Assembly (NCBI GenBank): GCA_010015805.1
Contig: ML978142.1
Location: forward strand, 1-64,000
From: Rhizodiscina lignyota
Taxonomy: Eukaryota > Ascomycota > Dothideomycetes > Aulographales > Rhizodiscinaceae
DNA: 64,000 nucleotides
Direction of reading: 5' to 3'
Shown here: positions 45,456-56,511 of the stretch, in pieces
Layout: each line of letters begins with the position of its first letter
Position numbering within the stretch: the first letter of the stretch is position 1
Notes under the pieces: generated by a model
What the model saw: the letters and a program-made list of their open reading frames with translations, nothing else
What the model was told of the DNA's origin: nothing
The model's database searches: none
Position numbers and translations under genes: made by a program

Positions 45456-46292
45456 TTAGTCTTTCCTCTTTCTCTCCTGAAGAACCTCTTTGCGCATGCT
45501 GAGCAAAAGGTTATCCCGAGCTCCCACTTTATCCATGAGTCTTCGGCAGTTTGTGCATAGTGAACCAAGGTTCACCTCGAACTGTTTCAGGCCGCGGTTA
45601 GCTCCCAGCCAGCTCATCACCAGCGTTGACATCAAGTATTCAGGACGGAATGGGAGACGATCATGCGCCAAGCCCCCTGGAATTCCTGGATAGTAGTCCC
45701 ATGGGCAGATTGTGTACTCGTATATCTCAGGCTCTAGATTGACCTCAAGAGACGTCAGGGAGCAGAATTCTTCTGTCAATGGTCGCTGGTATGCTCGATG
45801 GATTTCGAATTCCTTCGGATGGATACAGCTTCTAGTAAGCTTCAGACCACCGTCAACTCTGAGGTCCGGAATGCAGATACTTTTCACCAAGCTCTTCCAT
45901 TCGGTCGGCATCGTCTCACAAAACTGTGGAAGCGCGTTGCAGCTGATGGACAGAGTCCGATGTTCGAAGACGAAAGCGAAAAGCTCGTGTCGGAGCTGGC
46001 GATTGATGTGCCCGAGACGAATGATACGGCGAAACGTCTTGTGGCGAAGCTTATGATCACCCTTAGGCGTGATACGGGTTGCGATGGTGATTTGCTCCTC
46101 AGGGTGGAAGTCGGAGTAGATCATGTCGCGTAGCTCACGAGGTAGCTTGAAGAAGGGAAAGATTGAACGGCTTGGGGGAGCGATGGTGGCGATCTGAGAT
46201 GCGGACATGTCGTTCTCAGGAGTGATAGTGGTAATCTGAGATGCGGTTATCTCGTTCTCGGGAGTGATGCAGGTATTCTGAGACGCAGCCAT
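45456..46292 (-). CDS. F-box-like protein with N-terminal 14-residue repeats, 278 aa
   Basis: The start at 46292 is the first ATG giving a plausible N-terminus; upstream frame codons look like leader. Three 14-residue repeats open the protein (MAASQNTCITPENE, ITASQITTITPEND, MSASQIATIAPPSR). Then comes the F-box-like FPFFKLPRELRDMIYSDF and the second motif LGHINRQLRHELFAFVFEHRT, as in the expanded fungal family that also includes the gene at 41028. A CTNCRRLMDK segment lies near the end. The annotated stop at 45456 may be premature, see the tail at 45178-45455. The function is unknown, possibly a substrate receptor of a ubiquitin ligase. Confidence 0.7.
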   Translation of the reverse strand: MAASQNTCITPENEITASQITTITPENDMSASQIATIAPPSRSIFPFFKLPRELRDMIYSDFHPEEQITIATRITPKGDHKLRHKTFRRIIRLGHINRQLRHELFAFVFEHRTLSISCNALPQFCETMPTEWKSLVKSICIPDLRVDGGLKLTRSCIHPKEFEIHRAYQRPLTEEFCSLTSLEVNLEPEIYEYTICPWDYYPGIPGGLAHDRLPFRPEYLMSTLVMSWLGANRGLKQFEVNLGSLCTNCRRLMDKVGARDNLLLSMRKEVLQERKRKD

Positions 46293-46294
46293 TT
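46169..46294 (-). repeat. 42-bp tandem repeat, three units, in coding sequence
   Basis: Units 46169-46210, 46211-46252 and 46253-46294 are in frame with the F-box-like gene and encode its three 14-residue repeats. The two right-hand units are most alike (CGTTCTC..GAGTGAT shared). Length changes by whole units would keep the frame. Confidence 0.8.
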
Positions 46295-47913
46295 CGTTCT
46301 CGAGGGAGGAGCAGGTGGGACTGCAGAAAAGATTTTTCTGGCGCCGTGTTCTTGAACGTTTTGTCACCGATGAATAGGATGTGAGAGACTGGTCTCGACG
46401 GAGAGTTAGTTGGCAGGCGAAAGTGAGTCGGCAGAGGCCAAGCTTCGGAGAGTGGAAGTGTTGCGATAGTAGAAGATGAAATTGAAGAGAATATTTGAGG
46501 CGCGAGTAGCGATCTTGGCATATATAGCCTGAAATTCGAGGTCCTAAGGGTTGGGAAGATGTGAAGTGAGTATGCACGTGATCGCGCGTCATATGCGCGT
46601 CCGAAGCATCTGGCAGTCCATCTTGTTTAATTCGAATTTCCGTGTGGTCTTAACTGTTAGTCTTGCAGGATAACTTAATGGTTCAAACCTCTTGAGTACT
46701 CCAGAGTGAGCTGTTCAAGTCTCCAAGACAAACGTATCCACCTCATGTGAATCGATATCGTCCTAATCCTTCCCATTGGTAATCTCAACGTCAAAGGTCC
46801 AGAATCATCAACATTTCATACGCCCAAGACGGTAACATCACACTACCGTATTTTACTTTTCACAGGCTTTTCCTCGAGATATTCGGCGAAAAGCATTCGA
46901 CGACGCATATTGGAGGCGAAGGAGACTTGCGCAGAGATCTCCGTCGGCTTTTGGGCACCGAAGCAGTGTGTATGGCAAGAGTATGGATGAAAGATCTTTC
47001 GAAACGTTGAGCTAAGATGTAAGCAAAGGGAACCTGGCGCCCTATAAGAGCACAAATGATGAACGGGACTCGTCTCGGAATGTAGAATATTTCCGCTGCA
47101 GGGCGATGATGAATCCCAAATAGGGGTACACTAATTTCAGAGAGGCAAGGGTAAGATTCCTATTTCAACCTCATCCCCCGAACTTTCTACTAATCAACCG
47201 CCCATCTATCTGCTCCGTCCAAGTCTTGCCTAATCGTCGAATCCAAACCTTGTAGCATCTGAGCATGTCAAATTGTCAAGAATCGGTGACTAGCACTCTT
47301 CACGACATCTGTCATCATTGTCGAGTCACAGCAGAGGAGGGGGTAATCACAAAGCATGGTGACTTCGGGGATGCGGAGCTCACTGACCAGCCATCCATCG
47401 CCATCCACATTTATTTACGTCTACTCCGTAACGAAGAGCGACCTAAGGGGCCATTGAATCTAGAAAGGGCCATCTATCCGTTCGTCGAAAAAACGCACAC
47501 AGGGCCCCTTCCATTTCAGGCCATTTTCCGGATTGAAACCTGATTTCCACCCACGGCAGATCTCGGAGCGATGTGACCGCCTAATAGGGCTGACCTACCA
47601 AATGAATGCTCCTCTGCCTTTCTCCACGTCCTTGTGTCGTACTCGCTGAGCAACCTATCGTGTCGTGTAACCTTCGGATGCGATGACTTACGGGGGAAGG
47701 AAATACATCTCCTTCTAGACTTTAGAGGCTCTATTGACCCTTGTCTCATCGTATGTATGCACGCCACTTCCGCATGCGACCTCGTACCTTTTAGATATGC
47801 ACGTCAGTTGCACCTTCTCTGTTGAGTCTGAATGTGAACTTTATAACAAGCGTCACCTTTGTTCCTTTCTCTGAAGCGACGCTCCGTCTGCTTCTTGTAT
47901 TCAGCCGGGTACC
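46295..47913. promoter_or_regulatory. Divergent intergenic region
   Basis: About 1.6 kb between the F-box-like gene (minus) and the peroxidase gene (plus). Frames at 46843-47055, 47265-47543 and 47516-47767 show no family resemblance. The last 100 bp before 47914 are pyrimidine-rich like a fungal promoter or leader. Confidence 0.45.
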
Positions 47914-49685
47914 ATGCGGTCTATCGTTGATTTCATTCCCTCCTTCTTGCTTCCTGTGGCTTTCTTCGCCTTCCTTCCTTTCGTCCGTGCGTCTCTCCAC
48001 TACCCAGACCCTCTGACCTCTCGTCTCGAGCATATTCTCGTTGATACCGATGGCGCTTTCCGGTCCGGTTTCAAAGATGCGATAACGCCTTGCGACAACT
48101 ATGTCTCTGGATCTCAACTCCTCGGCCGTGAAACGTCTGGCCAATGGCTAAGAGTCGCCTTCCACGACTTTGTCACAGCGCGAGTTGTTAATGGCACCGG
48201 GGGCATCGATGCAAGCATCGGATTCGAAACTCTTCGAGCGGAAGACACCGGGAGTGCGTTCAACGACAGCTTTGCTTTCTGGCGGCCATACGTCGATGCT
48301 CATACTTCCAGTAGGTCAGGTTGCTTACAAACCCTGGCATATTTGCAACACAACTTCCTGGCTTGAAAACCGCATTCCGCTGCTGACATTTCACGTACAG
48401 TGGCCGATTTGGTTGCCGTCTCGGTGGTCACCGTTCTCAACAATTGCGGTGGACTCCAGGTACCATTGCGAGGGGGCCGCGTAGACGCGACAGAGGCCGG
48501 AGCATTTGGCGTGCCTGAACCCGAAACTTCATTGAAAGACACCCTCGCGGAGTTTGCAAATGCGGGTTTCAATGCTGCAGACTCAATTGGGCTCACAGCA
48601 TGCGGGCATTCAATTGGTCGCGTGCACCACGGTGGCTTTGCGCAAGTCGTACCAGAGTCTGCTGTGACACCAAATAACACTGGCGGAGGAATCAACTTCG
48701 ATGCGACGAGAGGAACGTTTGACATTGACGTTGTGCTCGAATACCTGGGAGGCTATGGCCAGCGTGGTGGACCCCTGGTCACTACCGACAATGTCACAGT
48801 GAGATCCGATCTAAGACTCTACGAGAGCGACGGCAACAAGACAATGAAGACTCTTGGTCAAAGCAAGGACTATTTCTTTACTACGTGCAGAGGCCTTTTC
48901 CAGAGGATGATTGAGACCGTCCCCAAAGAAGTGGCACTTTCAGATGTTGTCAAGCCCATCACTGTCAAGCCTGTCAACGTCTCATTTGATCTCAATAGCA
49001 ATGGCGACGTAGTTCTCGCGGGCTCAATTCGGGTAAGTCTTCCTCTCGAGATAATAGCAGCGGCTGTTGTTACAATGGAGCTCGTTACTGATTATTCACT
49101 TAGGAACTCTCTATGACCTCCTCTCCGTCCTCAGCAACGATTGATCTCCTCACTTCGCACGTTGTCGCATCAACTACAGCGAAATCCATTGGCCAGACGG
49201 GAAGCAGTATCTTTGGAACAACGACCTACTTCCCATTCTCCATCACGCTTTCCAGGCCGGGCTCTTCCTTGCCGACAGCTCTTCAAGTCACATTCACAGG
49301 GCAACGCTCCTCAAAATTTAGCATTGAGCCACGGCTCTTCTACTCGTCATCACTATCATCTGCTTCAATCATTGATGCCCCACCGGCAGGAAGCAATGAC
49401 ACCTCAGCAACAGCGCAATTCAATATTTCTGCAGTGGCCGCGGAAATTATGTCTGACGTTGAGGCGATTGTGAACGTCCCGACGCCTCAGCAGGGTACAC
49501 TTGCGCCAAAGATGGTTGCACATGCCGTGCGATTGAGCAAGAACGAATATATTTATTCGGGTAATGTGAAATTGAATGTCGACACTACCCTATTGGCAGG
49601 TGTTACGGTGGATATTGTCGGGACTGGCAAAAGTGGGAAAATCACGGACTCGTATAACAGGGTGACGATTGATGCGAGGGCTTGA
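47914..49685 (+). CDS. Secreted heme peroxidase (plant/fungal class II fold) with C-terminal domain
   Basis: Three exons, 47914-48310, 48401-49032 and 49104-49685, giving 536 aa. A signal peptide (about 1-26) is followed by a plant-peroxidase-superfamily domain. Distal heme residues are in LRVAFHDF (R80, H84), the calcium-site region in GGIDASI, the substrate-channel region in LRGGRVDA, and the proximal histidine in LTACGHSIG (H202). The first junction rebuilds TSMADLVAVSVV. From about residue 340 a 195-residue Ser/Thr-rich beta domain follows that is not part of classical lignin or manganese peroxidases. The enzyme would reduce H2O2 outside the cell while oxidising phenolics. Many N-glycosylation sequons fit secretion. 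Confidence 0.9.
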
Positions 49686-49947
49686 GTGGAGATTTAGGCT
49701 GTTGTTTTTTCACTTTACTAAGTCCTTTCCTCTATATTGGAAATAACAGGCACTGAATAAATTTGAAAATGAGGAAACATCTCATGCAAGTGTCTGTGCA
49801 GAGCAAACCAAAGCGAGGTCCAATAGTTAATTTTGCACAGCCATGCTACGCGCACCAAAGACTGATGAGCGCGGTAACTCTCAACTGCTCACTTGCAAAT
49901 CCATCATTTTCTGATATTCCCAATATTGAAAACCATCTTGTAATGTA

Positions 49948-50350
49948 CTACTCCCAAGGTTTCAACTCTTGTTCACTCTCGTAGTCCTTGACCAACTTGT
50001 CCGTCTTTTCCCACAGCTTACTCGGCGCATAAGTCCGAGCGTCGTGAGGCTCATCCATGTATCTCACCCAGGCACTCCCAATCGTAACAAATCCCGCGCC
50101 ATAGTTGCGTTGTGCTGTCACACTTGTGCCGGCAGTGCTATCATCTCTGATGCTGATTTCTAATGCGCAAGATCGGGACCTCAGCCCTCCACCGGGCAAT
50201 CTCATCATATGGGTTAAAGACGCGAGGTACCTGTCGTCAGCAGTGGTGCCAAAGGATGAAGAGTGAGATGAATACAGCCGCAGATACCTTGTATCCCTTT
50301 TTTTTAAGCATTTGCGTATCGCGAGGTCCTTCGCTTTGCTCTTGTCCCAT
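49948..50350 (-). CDS. Unresolved small gene
   Basis: A plausible first exon at 50350-50288 (MGQEQSEGPRDTQMLKKKGY) joins 50230 onward across a 57-nt intron with a perfect CTGAC branch site, and continues VPRVFNPYDEIARWRAEVPI before a stop at 50141. A second clearly protein-like stretch in a different frame runs to 49948 (NYGAGFVTIGSAWVRYMDEP then KLWEKTDKLVKDYESEQELK). I found no GT-AG intron with matching phase between the two, so a frameshift, a non-canonical intron or two overlapping frames are all possible. The family is not recognised. Confidence 0.35.
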
Positions 50351-50839
50351 GATTGGACGTTGACAGTCTTTGAGAGTGGGAAAACCGAGAGTTGGGGAAG
50401 ATAAGAGCTAGGGAAGATGAGAGCTGGGAGAGAGGATCGAGGTCTATTGAGGGGTTTCAAGGCAGAAATTCTCCTGTTGTGTAACCAGGATACTGGCCGG
50501 TGAGCTCTTCTCAGAATTCCTCGAAACGAAAGCCTACTCGGACACCATTGTTGTTCGCGCGAGGGACATTCCTTGATTAACAAAAGCGCCTCGTAAGGTG
50601 ACTTTAACTCTGCAAATCATGTAGCCGAGCTTGAGTTGCACAAACCAGACCACTAATCGACGCATCTGTAGTGCGTGACAGGGTTTCCAGAATCGCTTGG
50701 TCATTTCATTCAACTTTTGTTCTTTTGTTCGGGTATAGTTACAATTGTACACCGGGTTGACCTCTTTCCTGGATAAACGCCGCGCTGTGCATCTATGGTG
50801 ATAATACCCCCTCGAGTGATTGAGCGTTTGAAACCTGCC
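50351..50839. other. Intergenic region
   Basis: Between the unresolved small gene and the 3' end of CCT2. Holds the promoter of the former; no other gene seen. Confidence 0.45.
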
Positions 50840-52597
50840 TCACATCCTCTCGCGCTTGCGTGGTGCGCTTCGGATGATATTGTCCACCCGTAATAACAAC
50901 TGTGCTTGTTAGGAATCCTGGACGCGAACGACGTTGAACAAAGGTAACATACCTCAGCTGCCTCACTTGCAGAGCTCACCACCGCTCTCTTGAGCTTGTA
51001 GCTCTCAATGACACCCAGATCCCGCATGTCCGCAATGCCACCGCCAGGCTTGTTCATGTCCAGTCCAGCGCTCGTCATGCCGCTGTACACTGCCTTCCGC
51101 AGCCGCGCAACCAGGTCACTGCTGTCAAACCCAGCATTGTCCGCTAAGATGGTAGGCAGCTGACGCAGCGCCTTCGCGAATGAGTCGACAGCCAGAGCCT
51201 TCTTGCCTGCGGCGTTCTGCGCCGCGTGGTCTACTGCCTTCGCCATCACCATCTCCGCACAACCACCGCCGAGCGTGGTACGCGGCTCCTTGACAGTCTG
51301 GCTCAGCACTGCGAGTGCGTCGTGTAAGCTGCGTTCCGCCTCATCGAGAAGCTGCTCTGTCGCGCCTCGAAGGACGATCGTGCACGCGTTGCCTGCCGCG
51401 ACGCCAGAGAAACGGATCAGGCTGTCCTCGCCGATGATGACCTCTTCGATAAGGTCGCATCTACCAAGCTTGACATTCTCCGGGTGGTCAAAGGTCGAGG
51501 TGATGTCGCCGCCGGTGACGAGGGCGAGTCGCTCAACGCCGTCAAAGTCGGCGTGCTCGATGGACATGATGCCTGCGTCGGCGAAGAGCTGCTCCGGCCA
51601 GTTGTAGATTAGCTGCCTGTTCACGAAGCAGTTGATGCCGTGCGCCTTAATGCGGTCGACCTTCTCCTTCATCTTCTCGCGCTCGGCCTTCTCGAGCTCG
51701 CCAAGTTTTCCTGTAGAGTCAACCTTGACACGCGCGCCGAAGATCTTGATCTTGTCCGTATCCATCGCGGTGTTGGCGACAAGGATTTTCGCATTCTGGA
51801 GGCGTTTGGGCTGGTTGACGCCGATGCGCTTGTCGAGGATGAAGCCTGAGTCGAGGTAGGAGTCGTTAAGTTTGCCACCGGCCTTCTTGATAACTTGAAT
51901 ATGTGTGAGGTCTGTTGAGCCTTTGAGTCTGAGCACAGCATCGACGGCGAGATTGGAGAAGTGGTCTCTGTCCTGGCTCAGGACCTTTGAAGACAGCGTG
52001 GTGCGGGCTATTGCAATGAGGTCCTTTCGGAAAGCGGCCGGGTCGCTGCTGTGGTCCACCGCAATTTCCCCGAGGGCGGTGAGAGCGGCATGTGATGCAA
52101 TTCTGTAACCTTCTATTATCGTTTGCGGGTGTATCTTCTGATTCACCAGTTGTTCTGCCTCCCGCAACAGCTCCGCTGCCAACACAGCAACTGAGGTTGT
52201 TCCATCTCCCACTTCATCATCTTGAACTTTCGAGATATTGACAAGCACCTTCGCCGCGGCATTATCGAGTGCTATTGACTTGAGAATTGTCGCTCCGTCG
52301 TTCGTCACCATAATCTCGCCCGTGGAGCTGGCTTTAAAGTTAGCTCTTCACTTCACTACACCTCACTGCCTCAGAACACCACCCAACACTCACGCAGATT
52401 GTAGGATCTTGTCCATGCCCTTTGGGCCCATTGTGCTCTTAACTAAATCTCCGACAGCTATCGCGCCCACAAAAGCTGAGAGTCTCGCGTTCTCAGCTTT
52501 TTCTTCGGTCGCTCCATCCTCGAAAATTTGTGTCGGATTTTGGTAAGACTGCTGTTCTTTAGCTGCAGTTTGACAAGGGACAGGCTACACTGACCAT
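50840..52597 (-). CDS. CCT2: Chaperonin CCT/TRiC subunit beta
   Basis: Four exons: 52597-52595 (the ATG alone), 52551-52394, 52327-50953 and 50899-50840, giving 531 aa, the normal length. The 3-nt exon is followed by a 43-nt intron; the protein then reads [20 protein letters not shown]. Junctions restore [20 protein letters not shown] and [20 protein letters not shown], both exactly as in eukaryotic CCT2. The nucleotide-binding GDGTTS motif and [10 protein letters not shown] are present. The subunit is one of eight in the ring that folds actin and tubulin in the cytosol. The start codon lies within CCATGG, so an ATG reads in both directions there. Confidence 0.95.
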
Positions 52598-52901
52598 GGC
52601 GCAAGGTACGGGAGGACTGTGGAATCTTTCGCTTCCTTTCAGAACTCGTGGTGGTGTGAATGGTGGTGGTGGGGACGACGCGACGCAACGCGAAAATCTC
52701 CAGAACGCGGAGGCTTGGCATTCGCAGCACCGCGACGAGAGCCTTGACTTGGCTTCTTCACCAACAACGACAACCGACAACCGCAACACTTCGCACTGGG
52801 ACAACCAGGTGCCGCTTTACTCTCTAGCACCTGCACTTCAACCTCCGCCTCCACCTCAATCCCAAACACTCTCCTTCAACCTGCCAATCCGAGTTGCGAA
52901 T
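52598..52901. promoter_or_regulatory. Divergent promoter of CCT2 and SAD1
   Basis: 304 bp between the CCT2 start (minus) and the Sad1/USP39 start (plus). The plus strand is open here from 52596 but the encoded residues (Gly, Pro and Gln runs) are not like Sad1. A C-rich stretch with CACTTCAACCTCC-type pyrimidine tracts lies near 52830-52880. Confidence 0.5.
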
Positions 52902-54593
52902 ATGGCGAAGCGGCGTGCTGAAGAGCCTCTTGAGGATGTGGCCGCCACAGACTCGCCAGCTTCGAAAAGAGTGCACATTGAAGACGCTGCCGACGAAGCA
53001 GTGATCGACAATGCCACTCCTCCACCGAATGGCCATTTGATGGCGCCGAGACAGGAAGATGCGGAGAAGATGGATATTCTTGGAGCTGCGGAAGTGCAAC
53101 ATGAAGAGCTGGAAGAAGCTGGCGCAACACCCGATGCTGAAGATGAGGACGAGGACGAGCCATACAGAGCTGCTCCCACGAGGCAAAAAGCTCCAACTGA
53201 AGGTTACGCGGATCTCTACCTCGACACCATCAACCGCTCAGTTCTCGACTTCGACTTCGAGAAGCTGTGCTCCGTCACACTCTCGAACATCAACGTCTAC
53301 GCCTGCCTTGTGTGTGGCCGTTACTATCGGGGCAGGGGACCTAGCAGCCAAGCTTACTTCCACGCGCTTGACGAGGGACATCATGTCTACATCAACATGG
53401 AGACGAAGAAGGTGTACGTTCTGCCAGAAGGCTACGAGGTGACTAGCAAGAGCTTGGATGACATCAAATACGTTGTCGATCCCAACTACCAGAAGGCGGA
53501 TGTGATGAAGCTGGACAAAGAGGAACAGACAGCATGGGACCTCCAGGGCAAGAAGTACATTCCAGGATTCGTGGGCATGAACAACATCAAGGCGAACGAC
53601 TACTTCAATGTCATCACACAAGCACTTTCTCACGTTGCTCCGCTGCGCAACTTCCTCATGCTAGAGGACATGTCCTCTCGACCGCAGCTCGCTCAGCGCT
53701 TCAGCATCCTGGTCCGCAAGATCTGGAACCCTCGAGCGTTCAAGTCGCACGTCTCTCCTCACGAACTTCTTCAAGAAATCGCACTCATGTCCAACAAGCG
53801 CTTCACACTGACCCAGCAGTCCGACCCCGTTGATTTCCTTTCCTGGTTCCTCAACAACCTGCATCTCGCGCTTGGCGGCAGCAAGACCAAGCCCGGAACA
53901 TCCATTGTGCAGAAAGTCTTCCAAGGCTCACTGAAAGTCGAGTCACAGCTCATCACCGCGCGCGCCGACGCCGGAGACCGCCTGCGCTTTGAAGACGCAG
54001 AAATCCAGACACAGACGACCAGGTTCCTCATGCTGACGCTCGACCTCCCCGCCGCGCCGCTCTTCCAGGACGAACTAGATCAAAACATGATCCCGCAGGT
54101 CCCGCTCACGACCATCCTGACGAAGTACGACGGCGTGCGTGCCCAGGAAGCGCTCAACCATCGCAAGCGCTACCGCCTCTTGCACCCGCTGCCTCCGTTC
54201 CTGCTCTTCAACATCAAGCGCTTCAGCGCGAACAAGTTCGTGTCGGAGCGCAACCCGACCATCGTGACGTTCAATCCGCGCTCGCTGGACATGAGCCCGT
54301 ATGTCGAGCCGAATCCTGCAGTCCATTCCGTTGGCGAGCCGATCTGGTATGACCTGGTGGCGAACATCACCCATGAGGCTGTCAGGACGAGAGACGATAG
54401 TGTGGAGGGAGAAGCCGAGAGGAAGGTGTGGCGCGTGCAGCTGAGGGACAAGAGCAGGGAGGAGTGGTACGAGGTACAGGATCTGTTTGTAGAGAAGGCG
54501 CGTGCAGAGATACTCTGCACGAAGGAGAGCTACGTCCAGGTGTGGGAACGTAGGAGGGGTGGTGTGGGTGGAAAGGGTAAAGCAAAGGCTTAG
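52902..54593 (+). CDS. SAD1: Sad1/USP39, inactive deubiquitinase-like splicing factor
   Basis: Single exon; start placed at 52902 (MAKRRAEEP) giving 563 aa. The N-terminus is acidic with a KRxR-type nuclear signal. A UBP zinc finger (CSVTLSNINVYACLVCGRYY, then H..H at FHALDEGHHVY) precedes a USP fold. The catalytic Cys box, normally GNTCY, reads GMNNIKANDYF, so the nucleophile is absent as in all Sad1/USP39 proteins. LPPFLLFNIKRF and the C-terminal YVQVWERR match USP core motifs. Sad1 acts in the U4/U6.U5 tri-snRNP during pre-mRNA splicing in the nucleus. Confidence 0.94.
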   Translation: MAKRRAEEPLEDVAATDSPASKRVHIEDAADEAVIDNATPPPNGHLMAPRQEDAEKMDILGAAEVQHEELEEAGATPDAEDEDEDEPYRAAPTRQKAPTEGYADLYLDTINRSVLDFDFEKLCSVTLSNINVYACLVCGRYYRGRGPSSQAYFHALDEGHHVYINMETKKVYVLPEGYEVTSKSLDDIKYVVDPNYQKADVMKLDKEEQTAWDLQGKKYIPGFVGMNNIKANDYFNVITQALSHVAPLRNFLMLEDMSSRPQLAQRFSILVRKIWNPRAFKSHVSPHELLQEIALMSNKRFTLTQQSDPVDFLSWFLNNLHLALGGSKTKPGTSIVQKVFQGSLKVESQLITARADAGDRLRFEDAEIQTQTTRFLMLTLDLPAAPLFQDELDQNMIPQVPLTTILTKYDGVRAQEALNHRKRYRLLHPLPPFLLFNIKRFSANKFVSERNPTIVTFNPRSLDMSPYVEPNPAVHSVGEPIWYDLVANITHEAVRTRDDSVEGEAERKVWRVQLRDKSREEWYEVQDLFVEKARAEILCTKESYVQVWERRRGGVGGKGKAKA

Positions 54594-55049
54594 GTACACT
54601 TGAAGTACACGCTAGTATGATGTAGACGGACAGCTTCCGTCTCTCCAATAAGAATACCATCGATACCCATCCATGCCTAAGTGTCATGCTTCCTTCACTC
54701 CAGTTTTAACCGAATTGATGCTCGATTTTCTGTATCGTCGAGGCATTAGAGCCATCTCGTCCCATTGAATCAATGCTCGTCTCTGCCTAAGTCTCATGCT
54801 TCCGACTTTCCTATATCGATCGAATCGGTGCTCGAGCCTCTATAACGTCAAGGTACAGAGGGTTTTGGCCCAATTGCATCGATTCTCATCGTTGGATAAA
54901 TCGTCTAACGACCCCTCCACTGCTTTTGTTCCCTCGCCGCTTGAGCTTGATATCATTATATCATCCACATTGTGCCTTATCATGACTACATGCCAAGCTT
55001 GGTATCTGTCCTCACCAGCGTGCACGCCTCTACAGATTTCGGAAGGGTA
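54594..55049. other. Intergenic region between convergent genes
   Basis: 3' flanks of Sad1/USP39 and the 472-aa membrane protein gene. Similar ATG-TTTCC-like stretches repeat near 54680 and 54790 (CCTAAGT.TCATGCTTCC), the two copies about 110 bp apart, perhaps a small duplication. No gene seen. Confidence 0.45.
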
Positions 55050-56511
55050 CTATGAAGCGGACTTGCGCGATTTTCCTCGGTTCTGCCAGATCTTCGCCTT
55101 GCAAACCCCCATTTCTTTGCGTTTCCCCAAGTGTCTAGCCAGTCTATCAACAGCAATGTCGACAACGAAGCCGAGCCCAAAATCTAGCCATTCCCAGGTC
55201 CCATACGGAGTGAACTTATGCAGACTCCCGACGACAGTATCGAGAACGGCCAGGAAGATGGCGATATGCATGAATCTCATAATGATCCTTCGACGCTCCG
55301 CTTCATCCTCGTCCAAGTATAAATATTCTTTCTTCAATCGCTTAAGCTTCTCCTTGAGATTGTATTTTCCCATGTGCCCTTTAAAAGGCCTACCTTTTGT
55401 GTCCTTGTTTCTGGTTTTGTTTTCGACTTCTGATGCTATTGCGGTAAAGTATACTTCACGCGGCAGCCCAGATCTGATCATCTGGACGCCGTCCTCGGTC
55501 CAAGTCGTCCAAAGCAGCCAGTATTTCGCCGCCTCCATGAGCAAGTGAATCCAAATATTCGACGCTGCAGTCCACGGTCTCGGCCATGGAATGAACGTCC
55601 TCTTCTGTAACGCTAACAGCAGGGCGGAGAATCGATGAGCACCCGCCGCAGCTTTCGGTGAAGAGAACATCTGATGCGCCCTTCCGGGGATCTTCAGGGC
55701 TCTCTGGTCAGGGCACTGGCAGACGATGAACTGAAGTAGACGATCGCCCCACAGGTTCTGGCAGTTGTTCCCTATTGGGTCGTATGTGGTGAATTGAAAA
55801 TGGTTTCGGCTTTCTTCTGTTGATGGGTCATTTTGATCAGCATCTTTCCAGCGAATTATAATATCAGAAAAAGCTGGTCCATATACCCTCAGCATCCATG
55901 AGATCCGTAATGTCTTCGTTTGAGAGAAACGTGACACCTAGCTCGATGACCGTCTGCGCATTCAGTGGGATCCCAAGCGCGTCGACTGTTGCCGCGACGT
56001 CGGCCTGCGTTATCTTGAGTTCGATCTTGCGGCTGCCTTTCTGCCGGAGAAGCTCGTATGTTATGCCACGAATGACAATGGCCCAGTGCGTGCTCGCGAC
56101 CGTGCGTGCTGTCAAATGCGCGAAGGGTAGCTCCGAGCGCTCAGCGAGAGGGATTTGGGTAGATGCATCCTTCCCTCCGCTTAAATGAGAGGAATCAAGC
56201 AGACTGATGTCTGAAGAGACCAGGAAGACATGCGCTGGCGATGGATAAAGGTGGGAGCAAGGGGGAGAGTTGCCGTCTTGATTGTTTCTTATGAGCATCA
56301 TATCCCGCACGCCTGCCATCATTTGGCGAATGAAGAAAATGATCATCTGGCATGTGCTGTAGCAGAGGCATGGAACCATGTATGCAACTGAAGCAGTCAT
56401 CAAGAACATAGGGATGGTGGTGTAGAGATGCTCCTGTCCTTCCTTGCTCTTCTCCTCTAGCCATTCTTCATATGCGAGGTCTTCGCTTTCTGAATCTTCC
56501 GTGTCGGACAT
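55050..56511 (-). CDS. Uncharacterised membrane protein, about 472 aa
   Basis: Two exons, 56511-55887 and 55843-55050 (an acceptor about 26 nt further on is also possible and keeps phase). The start MSDTEDSESEDLAYEEW opens an acidic, casein-kinase-type N-terminus. A long hydrophobic segment (MFLMTASVAYMVPCLCYSTC) follows and two more lie near the C-terminus (AIFLAVLDTVVGSL and WLDFGLGFVVDIAVDRLA). Between them is a soluble region with a Cys-rich loop (NCQNLWGDRLLQFIVCQCPD). I do not recognise the family; lineage-specific fungal membrane proteins of this sort are common. Confidence 0.7.

Noticed and set aside
52596-52901. In-frame 102-codon N-terminal extension of the Sad1/USP39 gene
   Set aside because: It overlaps the CCT2 start codon, is a run of Gly, Pro and Gln codons unlike Sad1 proteins, and a good start (MAKRRAEEP) follows at 52902.
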